Shown here piece after piece: positions 13,204 through 22,550 of a stretch of 64,000 nt of DNA. The position numbers and the translations under genes are program-made. The stretch is from Salinarimonas rosea DSM 21201 (lineage in GTDB: Bacteria; Pseudomonadota; Alphaproteobacteria; Rhizobiales; Beijerinckiaceae): positions 1-64,000 of the forward strand of contig NZ_AUBC01000025.1 in NCBI RefSeq assembly GCF_000429045.1, given 5' to 3'. Every line of letters begins with the position of its first letter. Position 1 is the first letter of the stretch. A model generated the notes under the pieces. It made no database searches and had not been told where the DNA came from. It saw nothing but the letters and a program-made list of their open reading frames with translations.

Positions 13204-14496
13204 TCAGAGGTTGAGCCGGATCGCCACCGAGCGGGCGTGGCCGTCGAGGCGCTCGGCGCGGCCGAGCGCGATCGCGGCGGGGCCGAGCGCGCGCAGGGCC
13301 TCGGGCGTCAGCGACAGGATGGAGGTGCGCTTCATGAAGTCGAGCACCGACAGGCCCGACGAGAAGCGCGCCGAGCGCGCCGTCGGCAGGACGTGGTTGG
13401 GCCCGCCGACGTAATCGCCGATCGCCTCTGGCGTATGGGCGCCGAGGAAGATCGAGCCGGCATTGCGCACCCGCGCGGCGAGCCGCTCGGGATCGGCGGT
13501 CTCGATCTCCAGATGCTCCGGCGCGAGCCGGTCGACGAGCGGGATCGCGCCGTCGAGATCCGGCACCACGATCACGGCGCCGAAGTCGCGCCAGGAGGCG
13601 CCTGCGATCTCGGCCCGCGACATCGTCGAAAGCGCCCGCTCCACCGCCGCCTCGACGGCGTCCGCCAGAGCCGCGCTGTCGGTGATCAGGATGGACTGCG
13701 CGGCGGCGTCGTGCTCGGCCTGGGCCAGGAGATCGGCGGCGACCCAGTCGGGGTTCGCCTCGCCGTCGGCGAGGATCAGTACCTCGGAGGGGCCGGCGAT
13801 CATGTCGATCCCGACCTGGCCGAACACGCGGCGCTTGGCGGCGGCGACGTAGGCGTTGCCCGGGCCGACGATCTTCGCCACCGGCGCGATCGTCGCCGTG
13901 CCGTAGGCGAGCGCCGCGACCGCCTGCGCGCCGCCGACGCGATAGACCTCGTCGACGCCGGCGATCCGCGCGGCGGCGAGCACCAGCGGGTCGACCGCGC
14001 CGTCGGGGGTCGGCACGCACATGACGATCCGCTCGACGCCCGCCACGCGGGCGGGGACCGCGTTCATCAGGACGGAGGAGGGATAGCTCGCGGTGCCGCC
14101 GGGAACGTAGAGCCCCGCGGCCTCCACCGCGGTCCAGCGCCAGCCGCGGGTGACGCCGAGCGCGTCCGTCTCGCGCATGTCCTGCGGCTTCTGCGCCGCG
14201 TGGTAGCTGGCGATGCGCTCGCGGGCGAGATGCAGCGCGTCGAGCGCCGTGCGGTCGCAGGCGGCTTCCGCGGCTTCCAGCTCGCCGGCGCCGATGCGCA
14301 GGCCGTCCGCCGCGAGGGTCAGGCGATCGAAGCGGGCGGTGTAGTCGACGAGCGCGGCGTCGCCCCGGGCGATCACGTCGGCGATGATGTCGCGCACCAC
14401 GCCGTCGACCTCCTCGGAGGCCTCGCGCTTCATGCCCAGCAGGGCCTCGAAGGCCTCGGCGAAGCCGGGGGCGCGCGCGTCGAGACGGATCGGCAT
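13204..14496 (-). CDS. hisD: Histidinol dehydrogenase
   Basis: Catalyses the last two steps of histidine synthesis, L-histidinol to L-histidine with two NAD+. The ATG at 14496 yields 430 residues starting [20 protein letters not shown]. Family motifs include [17 protein letters not shown] and [12 protein letters not shown], and the C-terminal [10 protein letters not shown] and [20 protein letters not shown] segments carry zinc and catalytic histidines. The start overlaps the DUF2948 stop by one base (TGATG), so the two are translationally coupled, an arrangement seen in many alphaproteobacteria. No other his genes are in the window. Confidence 0.97.
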   Translation of the reverse strand: MPIRLDARAPGFAEAFEALLGMKREASEEVDGVVRDIIADVIARGDAALVDYTARFDRLTLAADGLRIGAGELEAAEAACDRTALDALHLARERIASYHAAQKPQDMRETDALGVTRGWRWTAVEAAGLYVPGGTASYPSSVLMNAVPARVAGVERIVMCVPTPDGAVDPLVLAAARIAGVDEVYRVGGAQAVAALAYGTATIAPVAKIVGPGNAYVAAAKRRVFGQVGIDMIAGPSEVLILADGEANPDWVAADLLAQAEHDAAAQSILITDSAALADAVEAAVERALSTMSRAEIAGASWRDFGAVIVVPDLDGAIPLVDRLAPEHLEIETADPERLAARVRNAGSIFLGAHTPEAIGDYVGGPNHVLPTARSARFSSGLSVLDFMKRTSILSLTPEALRALGPAAIALGRAERLDGHARSVAIRLNL

Positions 14497-14966
14497 CAGC
14501 CCCGGTCCCCGCGGGGCTCGGGCGCGACGTCGAGGATCGCCGGCGCCTCGTGCGCCGGGCGGTTCTCCACCTCCCAGACGGGACCCATGTCCTTCATCTG
14601 CGCCTCGAGGCACTCGACCTCGACGCGGATGGCGCGGTCCTCGGAGAAGATCAGCGTCACGCAGCCGGCGGGCGCGGCCATCGGCTCGAAGGTGACGGCG
14701 AGCAGGTTGAGGACCTCGTCCTTGCGGCGCGGGTCCATGTTCCTGCAGCGCACGGCGAGCACGCGCTCGAAATGCAGGCCGGTGAGGCGCCGGCGCGGCG
14801 GCTCGTCGGGGTCGCTCTCCCAGTCGAAGCGGCGCGCGCACAGGGCGAAGCGGCCTTCCTTCGGGAGATAGGCGACGTCCTCCACGCGCACGGCGGCATC
14901 CTGGAGGTGGGCCGACACCACGGCGAGGTCTTCCTCGTCGAACGCGACCAGCTTGAGGAGATCCAT
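14496..14966 (-). CDS. DUF2948 family protein
   Basis: A 156-residue soluble protein of unknown function, starting MDLLKLVAFDEEDLAVVSAH. Family features visible are VEDVAYLPKEGRFALCARRF, a WE segment, and the FERVLAVRCRN region. The ATG at 14966 is chosen because upstream in-frame sequence is Arg-rich and not conserved. In alphaproteobacteria this family is regularly found directly before hisD, as here with a one-base overlap, but no role in histidine synthesis is established. Confidence 0.85.
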   Translation of the reverse strand: MDLLKLVAFDEEDLAVVSAHLQDAAVRVEDVAYLPKEGRFALCARRFDWESDPDEPPRRRLTGLHFERVLAVRCRNMDPRRKDEVLNLLAVTFEPMAAPAGCVTLIFSEDRAIRVEVECLEAQMKDMGPVWEVENRPAHEAPAILDVAPEPRGDRG

Positions 14967-15166
14967 CGGTTCACACCTCGGCAGCACGGGGTTTCCAGTG
15001 AGATAGAGAGGGGGCCTCCCCCGCGCAACCGCCCGCCCGCGCATGCCGTGCTTTCGTGCGTCGCGCCTTGCGCGCGGGCCGGCGCGACCCATGGCTTTCG
15101 CGCGCCGCGCCTTGCGCGCGGCACGGCGCGACCCATGTCCGGCACATGCTTCAGGAGGTGCCGCGC

Positions 15167-15811
15167 ATGACCGCCCTGCCGACGCTCGTCGTCGCCCACG
15201 ACCCGCTCTGCGGCTGGTGCTGGGGCTTCGGCCCGACGCTGCGCCGGCTGCGTCAGCGCTTCGCCGGCGAGGCGAGGTTCCGCGTCGCGATGGGCGGCCT
15301 CGTCACCGGCTCGCGCGAGCGCATGATCGGGCTCGACGCGCCCTACCTGATGCGCGGCCTGCAGGAGGTTCGCGCCCGCACCGGCGTGAAGGCGGGCCCG
15401 GCCTTTTTCGAGCGCGTGCTCGAGCCCGGCCGCTGGGTCTCCCGCTCCGAGCCCGCCTGCCGCGCCGCGCGGATCGCCCGGGAGATCGGGGGCGAGGAGG
15501 CCGGGCTCGACGTCGCGACGGGGCTCTGCGAGGCCCTCTACGGCGAGGGCCGCGTCCCCGACGACCCGCGCACCGTGGTGCGCGTTGCCGCCGCAGCCGG
15601 GCTCGACGCGGAGGCGCTCCTCGCGCGCTGGACGGCGCCGGAGGCCTTCGCGGAGACGATGGCGATGTTCGACGCCGAGCGGAAGCGCGGCATCGTGAGC
15701 TATCCCGCGCTGTTCCTGGAGGACGCGGACGGCGGGCTCGTGGAGATCCTCGCCGGGGCTGTGGCGCCGGAGGAGGCGGTGGCGATGGTGGAGGCGGCAC
15801 TCGCCCGCTGA
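15167..15811 (+). CDS. DsbA-family thioredoxin-fold protein (FrnE-like)
   Basis: A 214-residue thioredoxin-fold protein beginning MTALPTLVVAHDPLCGWCWG, with a CxxC pair at C15 and C18 right after the first strand, as in DsbA-family oxidoreductases of the FrnE type. AGGAGG lies 7 bases before the chosen ATG. No signal peptide is present, so it should be cytoplasmic rather than a periplasmic disulfide catalyst. A cis-Pro-like segment, SYPALFLED, appears near residue 178. Substrate unknown. The upstream 100 bp contain a local direct repeat of a CGCGCCTTGCGCGCG-type sequence. Confidence 0.85.
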   Translation: MTALPTLVVAHDPLCGWCWGFGPTLRRLRQRFAGEARFRVAMGGLVTGSRERMIGLDAPYLMRGLQEVRARTGVKAGPAFFERVLEPGRWVSRSEPACRAARIAREIGGEEAGLDVATGLCEALYGEGRVPDDPRTVVRVAAAAGLDAEALLARWTAPEAFAETMAMFDAERKRGIVSYPALFLEDADGGLVEILAGAVAPEEAVAMVEAALAR

Positions 15812-15815
15812 CCGC

Positions 15816-15995
15816 TGTCACCCCGGGTCGCGAAGCGGGCCCGGGGCCCAGATCCATAGGTGTTCTGTTCAGCGTGCGCGAAGCGCGCGCGTCCATGGAC
15901 GCTGCCGGAAGCCGTTCCCGCCGCGGCGCTGGCGCGCCGCTCGATGGGGACCTGTGGTTCTGGGTCCCGGATCGGCTTCGCCGTCCGGGATGACA
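15816..15995. repeat. Family-A inverted-repeat element, copy 1
   Basis: A 180-bp element starting TGTCACCCCGGGTCGCGAAG and ending in CCGGGATGACA, so its ends are imperfect inverted repeats. The inner arms CCCGGGGCCCAGA and TCTGGGTCCCGG also pair, giving a long hairpin. The centre holds the 14-base palindrome GCGTCCATGGACGC. It begins 4 bp after the dsbA-family stop codon. No coding capacity is evident. Confidence 0.85.
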
Positions 15996-15999
15996 CCTC

Positions 16000-16179
16000 T
16001 GTCACCCCGGGTCGCGAAGCGGGCCCGGGGCCCAGAAACACAGGTTTGTCTCTCAGCGTGCGCGAAGCGCGCGCGTCCATGGACGCTGCCGGATGCCGTC
16101 CCCGCCGCGGCGCTGGCGCGCCGCTCGATGGGGGCCTGTGGTTCTGGGTCCCGGACTGCCTTCGGCATCCGGGATGACA
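16000..16179. repeat. Family-A inverted-repeat element, copy 2
   Basis: Same length, orientation and ends as copy 1, separated from it by 4 bp, making a direct tandem of two hairpin units. It differs from copy 1 mainly in the segment after the left arm and near the right end (CTGCCTTCGGCAT in place of ATCGGCTTCGCCGT), where compensating arm changes keep local pairing. It ends 60 bp before the GIY-YIG gene. Confidence 0.85.
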
Positions 16180-16239
16180 GGGGTTGCGCTTGTAACGCAG
16201 GTTGCATATTCTGGAGAGAGTCGACACGAGATCGCTCCC

Positions 16240-16527
16240 GTGTACTACGTCTACATGCTCGCCAGCCGCATGCACGGAACGCTCTACCTCGGCGTGACCC
16301 GCGACCTCGCGCGGCGCCTGCACGAGCACAAGCTCGGTGTCTACAAGGGGTTCACCGAGCGATACGGCGTGCACCGGCTCGTCTGGTACGAGGGTCACGA
16401 ACGCATCGACGAGGCCATCTCGCGCGAGAAGCGGCTGAAGCGATGGCGGCGGGACTGGAAGATACGGCTCGTCGAGGACATGAACCCGCTCTGGTCCGAC
16501 CTGACGCCACCGCTCTCGGACTGGTAG
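16240..16527 (+). CDS. Small GIY-YIG nuclease superfamily protein
   Basis: A 95-residue single-domain protein. The fold signature is present as YYVYMLASRMHGTLYLGVT (the GIY and YIG strands), followed by the conserved Arg in DLARRLHEHK and the acidic residue of HERIDEAISREKRLKRW. The start is taken as GTG 16240 so that the first conserved strand is kept; ATG 16255 is the alternative but would cut it. The family includes structure-specific endonucleases and proteins of unknown role. The gene sits between repeat copies 2 and 3, only 13 bp from copy 3, so it may be carried with the repeats or act on them. Confidence 0.85.
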   Translation: MYYVYMLASRMHGTLYLGVTRDLARRLHEHKLGVYKGFTERYGVHRLVWYEGHERIDEAISREKRLKRWRRDWKIRLVEDMNPLWSDLTPPLSDW

Positions 16528-16540
16528 TCACCGGCAGGGC

Positions 16541-16721
16541 TGTCACCCCGGGTCGCGAAGCGGGCCCGGGGCCCAGAACCGCTGGGGTGTGTCTCAGCGT
16601 GCGCGGGAGCGCGCGCGTCCATGGACGCTGCCGGAAGCCGTTCCCGCCGCGGCGCTGGCGCGCCGCTCGACGAACACCTGTGGTTCTGGGTCCCGGACTT
16701 GCTTCGCAATCCGGGATGACA
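16541..16721. repeat. Family-A inverted-repeat element, copy 3
   Basis: A 181-bp copy in the same orientation as the other two, with left end TGTCACCCCGGGTCGCGAAG and right end CCGGGATGACA. It lies between the GIY-YIG stop and the convergent helicase gene, whose stop is at 16724. Its right hairpin arm could double as a transcript end for either gene. Confidence 0.85.
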
Positions 16722-16723
16722 CG

Positions 16724-19213
16724 CTAGCCGCCCAGCGCCTCCTCCATCAGCATCGCCTCCGCTTCCGCCAGGATCTCGTCCGAGCCCTCGCCGTAGACCG
16801 TCTCGCGGCCGATCTCGAGCATCACCGAGACGGCGAGCGGGGAGACGCAGGGCAAGGACCGGTGGGTCAGGCGGCCGCTGATGCGGGCGAGGAGGGCGGC
16901 CAGCCGCTCGAGGTCGAGGAGGCCGGTGGCGGCGTCGGCGCGGGCGGCGCGCAGGAGGATGTGGTCCGGCTCGTGCCGGCGCAGGACGTCGTAGACGAGG
17001 TCGGTCGAGACCGTGACCTGGCGCTGCGTCTTCTTCTGGCCGGGGAAATTGCGCTCGATCAGCCCGGCGATCACCGCGCAGTAGCGGAAGGTGCGCTTCA
17101 TCAGCGCGGATTCCTCCAGCCACTCCTCGAGGTCGTCGCCGAGCATGTCCTGCGCGAACAGCTCGGCGAGGAAGCCGGGGTTGCGCGCCTCCTCCAGCGA
17201 GAGGTCGCGCAGGCCCCACACCGCGAGGCCGTAGTCGTTGCAGACGAAGCCGAGCGGCTTGAGCCGCGCGCGCTCGAGCCGCCGCGTCAGCAGCATGCCC
17301 AGCGTCTGGTGCGCGAGGCGGCCCTCGAACGGGTAGGCGACGAGGTAGTGCCGCCCGGCGCGGGGGAAGGTCTCGACGAGAAGCCCCTCGCGGTCCGGCA
17401 GGAGCGAGCGCTCTCCCTGCGCCTCGAGCAGCTCGACGAGCTGGGCGGGGAGCCGCTCCCAGCTGTCGCGGTCGGCGAGGAAGCCGCGCACGCGCTCCGC
17501 GAGGAAGGTCGAGAGCGGGAACTTGCCGCCGGCGTAGGAGGGGATCTTCGGGTCGGTGCCCGCGCTCGCCCGCGAGACCAGCGCCGCGTCCTCGGTGAGG
17601 CCGTGGAAGGTGAGCACCTCGCCGGCGAAGAGGAAGGTGTCGCCGGGCGTCAGCGTCTCGGCGAAGTACTCCTCGACCTCGCCGAGCACGCGCCCGCCGC
17701 GGGACATCGGCCGCCCGGCGGCGGCGGGGCGGCCGAGCCGGACCTTGACCATCGTCGCCTCGACGATGGTGCCGACGTTCATGCGGTATTGCTGGGCGAC
17801 GAAGCGATCGCGCACGCGCCAGCGCCCGTCCGGGCCCTCGACGATGCGGGCGAAGCGCTCGTAGGAGCGCAGCGCATAGCCGCCGGTGGCGACGAAGCTC
17901 ATCGCCTTGTCGAAGGTCTCGCGGTCGAGCCCGCGATAGGGCGCGGCGCCGACCACCTCGCGGTAGAGGTCGTCCGCCTGGAACGGCTCGGCGCAGGCCA
18001 TGCCGAGGATGTGCTGGGCGAGCACGTCGAGGGCGCCGGGATGGGGGTCGGGCGTGTCCTGCGCCGCCTCCTCGACCGCGTCGAGGGCGGCGCGGCATTC
18101 CAGGATCTCGAAGCGGTTGGCCGGGACGAGGTAGGCGCGCGAGGGCTCGTCGAGCCGGTGGTTGGCGCGGCCGATGCGCTGGATGATGCGGCTCGCCCCC
18201 TTGGGCGCGCCGACGTTGACGACGAGATCGACGTTGCCCCAGTCGATGCCGAGATCCAGCGTCGAGGTGCACACGACGGCCTTCAACTTGCCCGCCGCCA
18301 TCGCCGCCTCCACCCGGCGGCGCTGCTCGACGTCGAGCGAGCCGTGGTGGAGCGCGATGGGCAGCGCATCCTCGTTGAGGCGCCACAGCGCCTGGAAGAC
18401 GTATTCCGCCTGCATGCGGGTGTTGACGAAGACGAGCGAGGTGCCGTGCTCGCGGATCAGCCGGTAGATCTCCGGCATCGCCGCCGCCGCGGTATGGCCC
18501 GCGGCGGGCAGCCGGGGACCCTCGAGCATGCGGATGTCGGGCGCCGCGCCGGGCGGCGCGACGACGATCTCGGCGGGCCGATCCGGGTCCGCGGTCAGGT
18601 AGCGGGCGAGGACGACGGGGTCGCGCACCGTCGCGGACAGCCCCACGGCCGAGGCCTGCGGCGCCAGCGCGAACAGCCGCGCGAGGCCGAGCGAGAGCAG
18701 GTCGCCGCGCTTCGAGGGCGCGAGCGCGTGCAGCTCGTCGAGGACGATGCGGCGCAGGTTGGAGAACAGGTCGCGGGCGTCGGGATGGGCCAAGAGCAGC
18801 GCCAGCTGCTCGGGGGTGGTGAGCAGGATGTCCGGGGGCCGCGCGATCTGGCGGGCGCGCTTGTGCGAGGGCGTGTCGCCGGTGCGGGTCTCGATGGCGA
18901 GCGCGAGGCCCATCTCGGCGGCGGGCGCCTCGACGTTGCGGGCGACGTCGACGGCGAGCGCCTTCAAGGGCGAGACGTAGAGCGTGTGCAGGCTGCGCCG
19001 GTTCGCCCGCGCGTGCCGGGCGCCCGAGAGCTCGACGAGCGAGGGCAGGAAGCCCGCCAGCGTCTTGCCCGCCCCCGTCGGCGCCACGAGCAGCGCCGAG
19101 CGGCCCTCTTCGGCGAGCGCGAGGAGCGACAGCTGGTGCGCGCGCGGCGCCCAGCCGCGGCCGGCGAACCAGGCCTGGAAGCGTTCGGGAAGGATGGCGG
19201 GAGCGGCTGGCAC
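16724..19213 (-). CDS. Lhr-like DEXH-box helicase, ligase-associated DNA-damage-response type
   Basis: ATP-dependent 3'-5' helicase of the Lhr superfamily, 829 residues, starting at GTG 19213. The N-terminus LPERFQAWFAGRGWAPRAHQ is typical of the ligase-associated subgroup. Walker A is APTGAGKTLAGF (about 43-54) and the DEXH box is VLDELHAL (about 156-163). Motif VI appears as QRIGRANHR and a C-terminal Lhr domain follows. The family is usually encoded with an ATP-dependent DNA ligase, an exonuclease and a phosphoesterase; none of these is adjacent here, so partners would have to be elsewhere. A role in DNA repair is inferred. Confidence 0.93.
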   Translation of the reverse strand: MPAAPAILPERFQAWFAGRGWAPRAHQLSLLALAEEGRSALLVAPTGAGKTLAGFLPSLVELSGARHARANRRSLHTLYVSPLKALAVDVARNVEAPAAEMGLALAIETRTGDTPSHKRARQIARPPDILLTTPEQLALLLAHPDARDLFSNLRRIVLDELHALAPSKRGDLLSLGLARLFALAPQASAVGLSATVRDPVVLARYLTADPDRPAEIVVAPPGAAPDIRMLEGPRLPAAGHTAAAAMPEIYRLIREHGTSLVFVNTRMQAEYVFQALWRLNEDALPIALHHGSLDVEQRRRVEAAMAAGKLKAVVCTSTLDLGIDWGNVDLVVNVGAPKGASRIIQRIGRANHRLDEPSRAYLVPANRFEILECRAALDAVEEAAQDTPDPHPGALDVLAQHILGMACAEPFQADDLYREVVGAAPYRGLDRETFDKAMSFVATGGYALRSYERFARIVEGPDGRWRVRDRFVAQQYRMNVGTIVEATMVKVRLGRPAAAGRPMSRGGRVLGEVEEYFAETLTPGDTFLFAGEVLTFHGLTEDAALVSRASAGTDPKIPSYAGGKFPLSTFLAERVRGFLADRDSWERLPAQLVELLEAQGERSLLPDREGLLVETFPRAGRHYLVAYPFEGRLAHQTLGMLLTRRLERARLKPLGFVCNDYGLAVWGLRDLSLEEARNPGFLAELFAQDMLGDDLEEWLEESALMKRTFRYCAVIAGLIERNFPGQKKTQRQVTVSTDLVYDVLRRHEPDHILLRAARADAATGLLDLERLAALLARISGRLTHRSLPCVSPLAVSVMLEIGRETVYGEGSDEILAEAEAMLMEEALGG

Positions 19214-19268
19214 GCCCGGTGATATGGGGTCTGCGTGCGGGGCGGACCAGACGCGCCGTCGGGCCGCG

Positions 19269-20189
19269 TCAGGGCATCGCGTCCGGCGCCGCGCGCGCCG
19301 CGTCGAGCGCGACGATCCGCGGCCAGGCGGCGGCCAGCGCCGGTGAGGCGACGCCGCGCAGGCGGGTCGCGATCAGCCGCATGGCCACCACGGGGAGCGT
19401 CCGCCCGAGATCGACGAGCGTGCCCGCCGCGATGTCGTCGGCGGCGAGCGAGCGCGGCACCCAGGCGACGCCCAGCCCCGCGCGGGCGCATTGCAGGGCG
19501 GCGGTGGTCAGCGCGGTCTCGAGACGGATGCGCAGGCGCAGGCTGCCGCGCAGGGGGGCGAAGACGCGCGCGCGCTGGACCGCGCCGAGAAAGACGTCCT
19601 CCGGATAGGCGACGATCGGCAGCTCTCCGCGCACCCAGCCTTCGTCCAGCGCGCCGAGCGCCGCGCGGGACGCGACCGGGACCAGCGTCTCGGTGCCGAT
19701 CGTCTCGACGACGAGGTAGTCCGCGCCATCCAGCGGTGCGCTGCCGTCGACGTCGTATACGAGCGCGAGGTCGGCCCGGCGGGTCAGCAGCTGGGCGAGG
19801 CACTCGTCGCGATTGGCCGAGCGCAGCCGCACGTCGAGATCGAGGCCCGAGACCCGCTCGACCAGGGCCGGCGCCGTCGCCGTCGTGATCGCGTGCTGGC
19901 AGGCGATGACGATCCGCGAGCGCGCGGCGTCGGCGTCCTCGCGGAAATGGGCGGAGAGCTCGCGCAGGCCCGCCGCGATCTCGCGCATGGCGTCGAGGCG
20001 GGCGACGACGTGCGGCAGCGGCCGGGCCGGCTTGGCGCTGCGGTCGAAGAGGCGCACGCCCAGGCTCTCCTCGATCGTGCGCAGGCGCCGGGAGAAGGCC
20101 GGCTGCGTCACCCGGCGGCGCTCGGCGGCGGCCTGGAACGAGCCCGTCTCCGCCACCGCCAGGACGTCCTCGATCCAGTCGTGCCGCAT
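19269..20189 (-). CDS. LysR family transcriptional regulator
   Basis: A 306-residue LysR-type activator. The N-terminal winged helix reads [19 protein letters not shown] then [20 protein letters not shown] (residues 1-40), followed by the usual linker helix. The C-terminal half is a periplasmic-binding-like effector domain. It is transcribed divergently from the cysteine desulfhydrase-like gene with 112 bp between starts, the classic LysR arrangement. It is therefore the likely regulator of that enzyme and the amino-acid ABC transporter behind it. The effector is probably the transported sulfur amino acid or a product of it. Confidence 0.93.
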   Translation of the reverse strand: MRHDWIEDVLAVAETGSFQAAAERRRVTQPAFSRRLRTIEESLGVRLFDRSAKPARPLPHVVARLDAMREIAAGLRELSAHFREDADAARSRIVIACQHAITTATAPALVERVSGLDLDVRLRSANRDECLAQLLTRRADLALVYDVDGSAPLDGADYLVVETIGTETLVPVASRAALGALDEGWVRGELPIVAYPEDVFLGAVQRARVFAPLRGSLRLRIRLETALTTAALQCARAGLGVAWVPRSLAADDIAAGTLVDLGRTLPVVAMRLIATRLRGVASPALAAAWPRIVALDAARAAPDAMP

Positions 20190-20301
20190 CCCGCCCCCGC
20201 AGATTATGCCGATCGTGCATGATCTCGCGCGTATTTGGCATTTGATCGGCCGCCCTGTCGAGACGCAGAATCGTCCTCGACGCTCATCGGAGGGGCCCTT
20301 C

Positions 20302-21318
20302 ATGCATCTCGCCCGCATCCCGCGCATCCGGGTCGCGCACCTGCCGACCCCGCTCGAGCCGCTCGAGCGCCTGAGCGCCGCGCTCGGCGGGCCGGAGATC
20401 TGGATCAAGCGCGACGACTGCACGGGGCTCTCGACCGGCGGCAACAAGACCCGCAAGCTCGAGTTCCTGATGGCGGAGGCGGTGGCCGAGCGCGCGGACG
20501 TCGTCCTGACCCAGGGCGCGACGCAGTCGAACCACGCCCGCCAGACGGCGGCCTTCGCCGCGCGGCTGGGGATCGCCTGCCACGTCCTGCTCGAGGACCG
20601 CACGGGCTTCCGCGAGGCGGACTACACGGACAACGGCAACGTCCTGCTCGACCGCCTGCACGGCGCGACGATCGAGCACCGGCCCGGCGGCACCGACATG
20701 AACGCGGCGCTGGACGAGGTCCGCGCGCGCATGGCGGCGGAGGGACGCCGGCCCTACGCCATCCCCGGCGGCGGCTCGAACCCGACGGGCGCGCTCGGCT
20801 ACGTCGACGCGGCACAGGAGCTGATGGCCCAGGCCGACGCGATGGGGCTCGCGATCGACCACCTGGTCACCGCGACCGGCAGCGCCGGGACGCAAGCGGG
20901 GCTCCTCGTCGGGCTCGAGGGCGTGAACGCGCAGGTGCCGCTGCTCGGCATCGGCGTGCGCGCGCCCCGCGAGAAGCAGGAGCAATCGGTCTACGCGCTC
21001 GCCTGCGCCACCGCCGAGCGCCTCGGCGTGCCGGGGATCGTGGCGCGCGAGGATGTCGTCGCCAACACCGACTACGTCGGCGCCGGCTACGGCATCCCGA
21101 CGCCCGGGATGATCGAGGCGCTCGAGATGTTCGCCCGGCTCGAGGGCATCCTGCTCGACCCGGTCTACTCGGGAAAGGGGGCGGCGGGGCTGATCGACCT
21201 CGTCCGCAAGGGGCGGTTCCGCAAGGGAGAGCGGATCGTGTTCCTGCACACCGGCGGATCGGTCGGCCTGTTCGGCTACGGATTCGCGCTCGACGCGCCG
21301 AAAGAGCGCGCGGCGTGA
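20302..21318 (+). CDS. D-cysteine desulfhydrase / L-cysteate sulfo-lyase family PLP enzyme
   Basis: Fold-type II PLP enzyme of the ACC deaminase/D-cysteine desulfhydrase family, 338 residues. The PLP lysine lies in [12 protein letters not shown] (K49 or K52). [12 protein letters not shown] forms the substrate-carboxylate loop, and the phosphate-binding loop is [12 protein letters not shown]. Related enzymes either split D-cysteine into pyruvate, H2S and ammonia, or release sulfite from L-cysteate; sequence alone does not separate them. It is followed within 45 bp by an amino-acid binding protein and two permeases plus an ATPase, and a LysR gene is divergent. This supports uptake and desulfuration of a sulfur amino acid. 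Confidence 0.88.
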   Translation: MHLARIPRIRVAHLPTPLEPLERLSAALGGPEIWIKRDDCTGLSTGGNKTRKLEFLMAEAVAERADVVLTQGATQSNHARQTAAFAARLGIACHVLLEDRTGFREADYTDNGNVLLDRLHGATIEHRPGGTDMNAALDEVRARMAAEGRRPYAIPGGGSNPTGALGYVDAAQELMAQADAMGLAIDHLVTATGSAGTQAGLLVGLEGVNAQVPLLGIGVRAPREKQEQSVYALACATAERLGVPGIVAREDVVANTDYVGAGYGIPTPGMIEALEMFARLEGILLDPVYSGKGAAGLIDLVRKGRFRKGERIVFLHTGGSVGLFGYGFALDAPKERAA

Positions 21319-21361
21319 GCTTCGGCACCACGACCACGACAACGACAGAGGGGATCGACAG

Positions 21362-22264
21362 ATGAGACGCGTACTACGGAACCTCGCTCTCGGCGCCTGC
21401 GCGCTCGGGGCGACGCTCGCCGCCGGCGCCGGCGCTCAGGCGCAGGAGCTCTACGGCACGCTCGCCAAGATCGACGCGGCGAACGAGATCGTCATCGGCC
21501 ACCGCGAGACCTCGATCCCGTTCTCCTGGATCGGGTCCGACGGCGGCGCGCCGCAGGGCTACTCGGTGGACCTGTGCCTGCGCATCGCCGACGCGGTGAA
21601 GGAGGAGCTCGGCAAGCCGGATCTCGCCGTGCGCTTCGTGCCCGTCACGCCGCAGACGCGCATCCCGCTCATCGCCAACGGCACGATCGACATCGAGTGC
21701 GGCTCGACCACGAACAACCTCACGCGCCAGCAGCAGGTGTCCTACCTGCCGGTGACCTTCATCACCGGCACGAAGCTGCTCGTGAAGACGGATGCGGGCA
21801 TCGAGACGCTGGACGACCTCGAGGGCAAGCGCATCGCGCTCGCGCAGGGCACCACCAACGAGCGCGTCATCAAGGAGGCGATCGAGGCCGGCGGGCTCGA
21901 CATCGACGTGCTCAATGTCAAGGACCACGCCGAGGGCTTCCTCGCGCTCGAGACCGACCGCGTCGACGCCTACTCGACCGACCACATCCTGCTCTACGGC
22001 CTGATCACCCGCGCCCGCGACCCCGAGAGCTACGCGGTGGTCGGCGACTTCCTGTCCTACGACCCCTACGCCATCATGGTGCGGCGCGACGACAGCGCCT
22101 TCCAGCTGCTCGGCACGAAGGTGCTGGCGGACCTGTTCCGCACCGGCGAGATCGAGGAGATCTACGCCAAGTGGTTCCAGCCCTTCCCGACGAACGAGTC
22201 CGTCTCCGAGCCGCCGACGGATCTGCTGCGGGCCGCCTGGCGCCTGAACGCGCTGCCCGAGTGA
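21362..22264 (+). CDS. Polar amino-acid ABC transporter substrate-binding protein
   Basis: Periplasmic solute-binding protein of family 3, 300 residues. A Sec signal peptide with basic start MRRVLRNLALG, a hydrophobic core and a likely cut after AGAQA is seen. The mature part shows GHRETSIPFSW, QGYSVDLCLRIADAV and the GTIDIECGSTTNN ligand-site region, typical of glutamate/aspartate-type binders. It lies 43 bp behind the PLP enzyme. The gap to the permease gene holds a 27-base hairpin and a palindromic repeat, probably giving more binding protein than permease mRNA. The substrate is inferred to be a sulfur or acidic amino acid. Confidence 0.93.
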   Translation: MRRVLRNLALGACALGATLAAGAGAQAQELYGTLAKIDAANEIVIGHRETSIPFSWIGSDGGAPQGYSVDLCLRIADAVKEELGKPDLAVRFVPVTPQTRIPLIANGTIDIECGSTTNNLTRQQQVSYLPVTFITGTKLLVKTDAGIETLDDLEGKRIALAQGTTNERVIKEAIEAGGLDIDVLNVKDHAEGFLALETDRVDAYSTDHILLYGLITRARDPESYAVVGDFLSYDPYAIMVRRDDSAFQLLGTKVLADLFRTGEIEEIYAKWFQPFPTNESVSEPPTDLLRAAWRLNALPE

Positions 22265-22275
22265 CGATTGCCGAC

Positions 22276-22302
22276 GAGCCCGGCGCAGGCTGCGCCGGGC
22301 TC
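22276..22302. terminator. Strong hairpin after the amino-acid binding-protein gene
   Basis: Two 13-base arms, GAGCCCGGCGCAG and CTGCGCCGGGCTC, are perfectly complementary around a single G and start 12 bp after the stop codon. With no T-run behind it, this looks more like an mRNA-stabilising or attenuating stem between binding-protein and permease genes than a full terminator. Confidence 0.6.
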
Positions 22303-22343
22303 CGGTTCTGCACGATCGGCATCCCGGAGACGACGCGCCGCGC

Positions 22344-22550
22344 CTTCTCCCTTCCCTGTAGGGGAAGGTGGATCGCCGCGACAGCGGCGAGACGGATGGG
22401 GCGCGCAGGATGCGCGTTCGGCGAAGCCGAAGAACAACGGCGGGATCGGACGCGGTGGCTTCCGCTTCGCGGAACGCGTCGCTTCCGCGCCGCGCCCCAT
22501 CCGTCACCGGCTTCGCCGGTGCCACCTTCCCCTACAGGGAAGGAGAGAAG
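22344..22550. repeat. Family-B palindromic element, 207 bp
   Basis: The left end CTTCTCCCTTCCCTGTAGGG is mirrored by the right end CCCTACAGGGAAGGAGAGAAG, and inner arms GGATGGGGCGCG and CGCGCCCCATCC also pair, so almost the whole element can fold on itself. It fills the 334-bp gap inside the amino-acid ABC operon. No protein is encoded. Related sequences occur at 1-30, 29784-29946 and 32479-32572. Confidence 0.8.

Noticed and set aside
11030-14020. A 996-codon open frame on the minus strand
   Set aside because: It is antisense to the chemoreceptor gene and out of frame with hisD; composition is that of a shadow frame.
15816-16721. The three repeats as a CRISPR array
   Set aside because: Units are 180 bp, themselves palindromic, unequally spaced, and separated by a gene; there are no short uniform spacers and no cas genes.
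16000-16721. A composite transposon made of repeat copies 2 and 3 around the GIY-YIG gene
   Set aside because: No target-site duplication could be established and copy 1 is tandem to copy 2, so simple recombination or repeat spread explains it as well.
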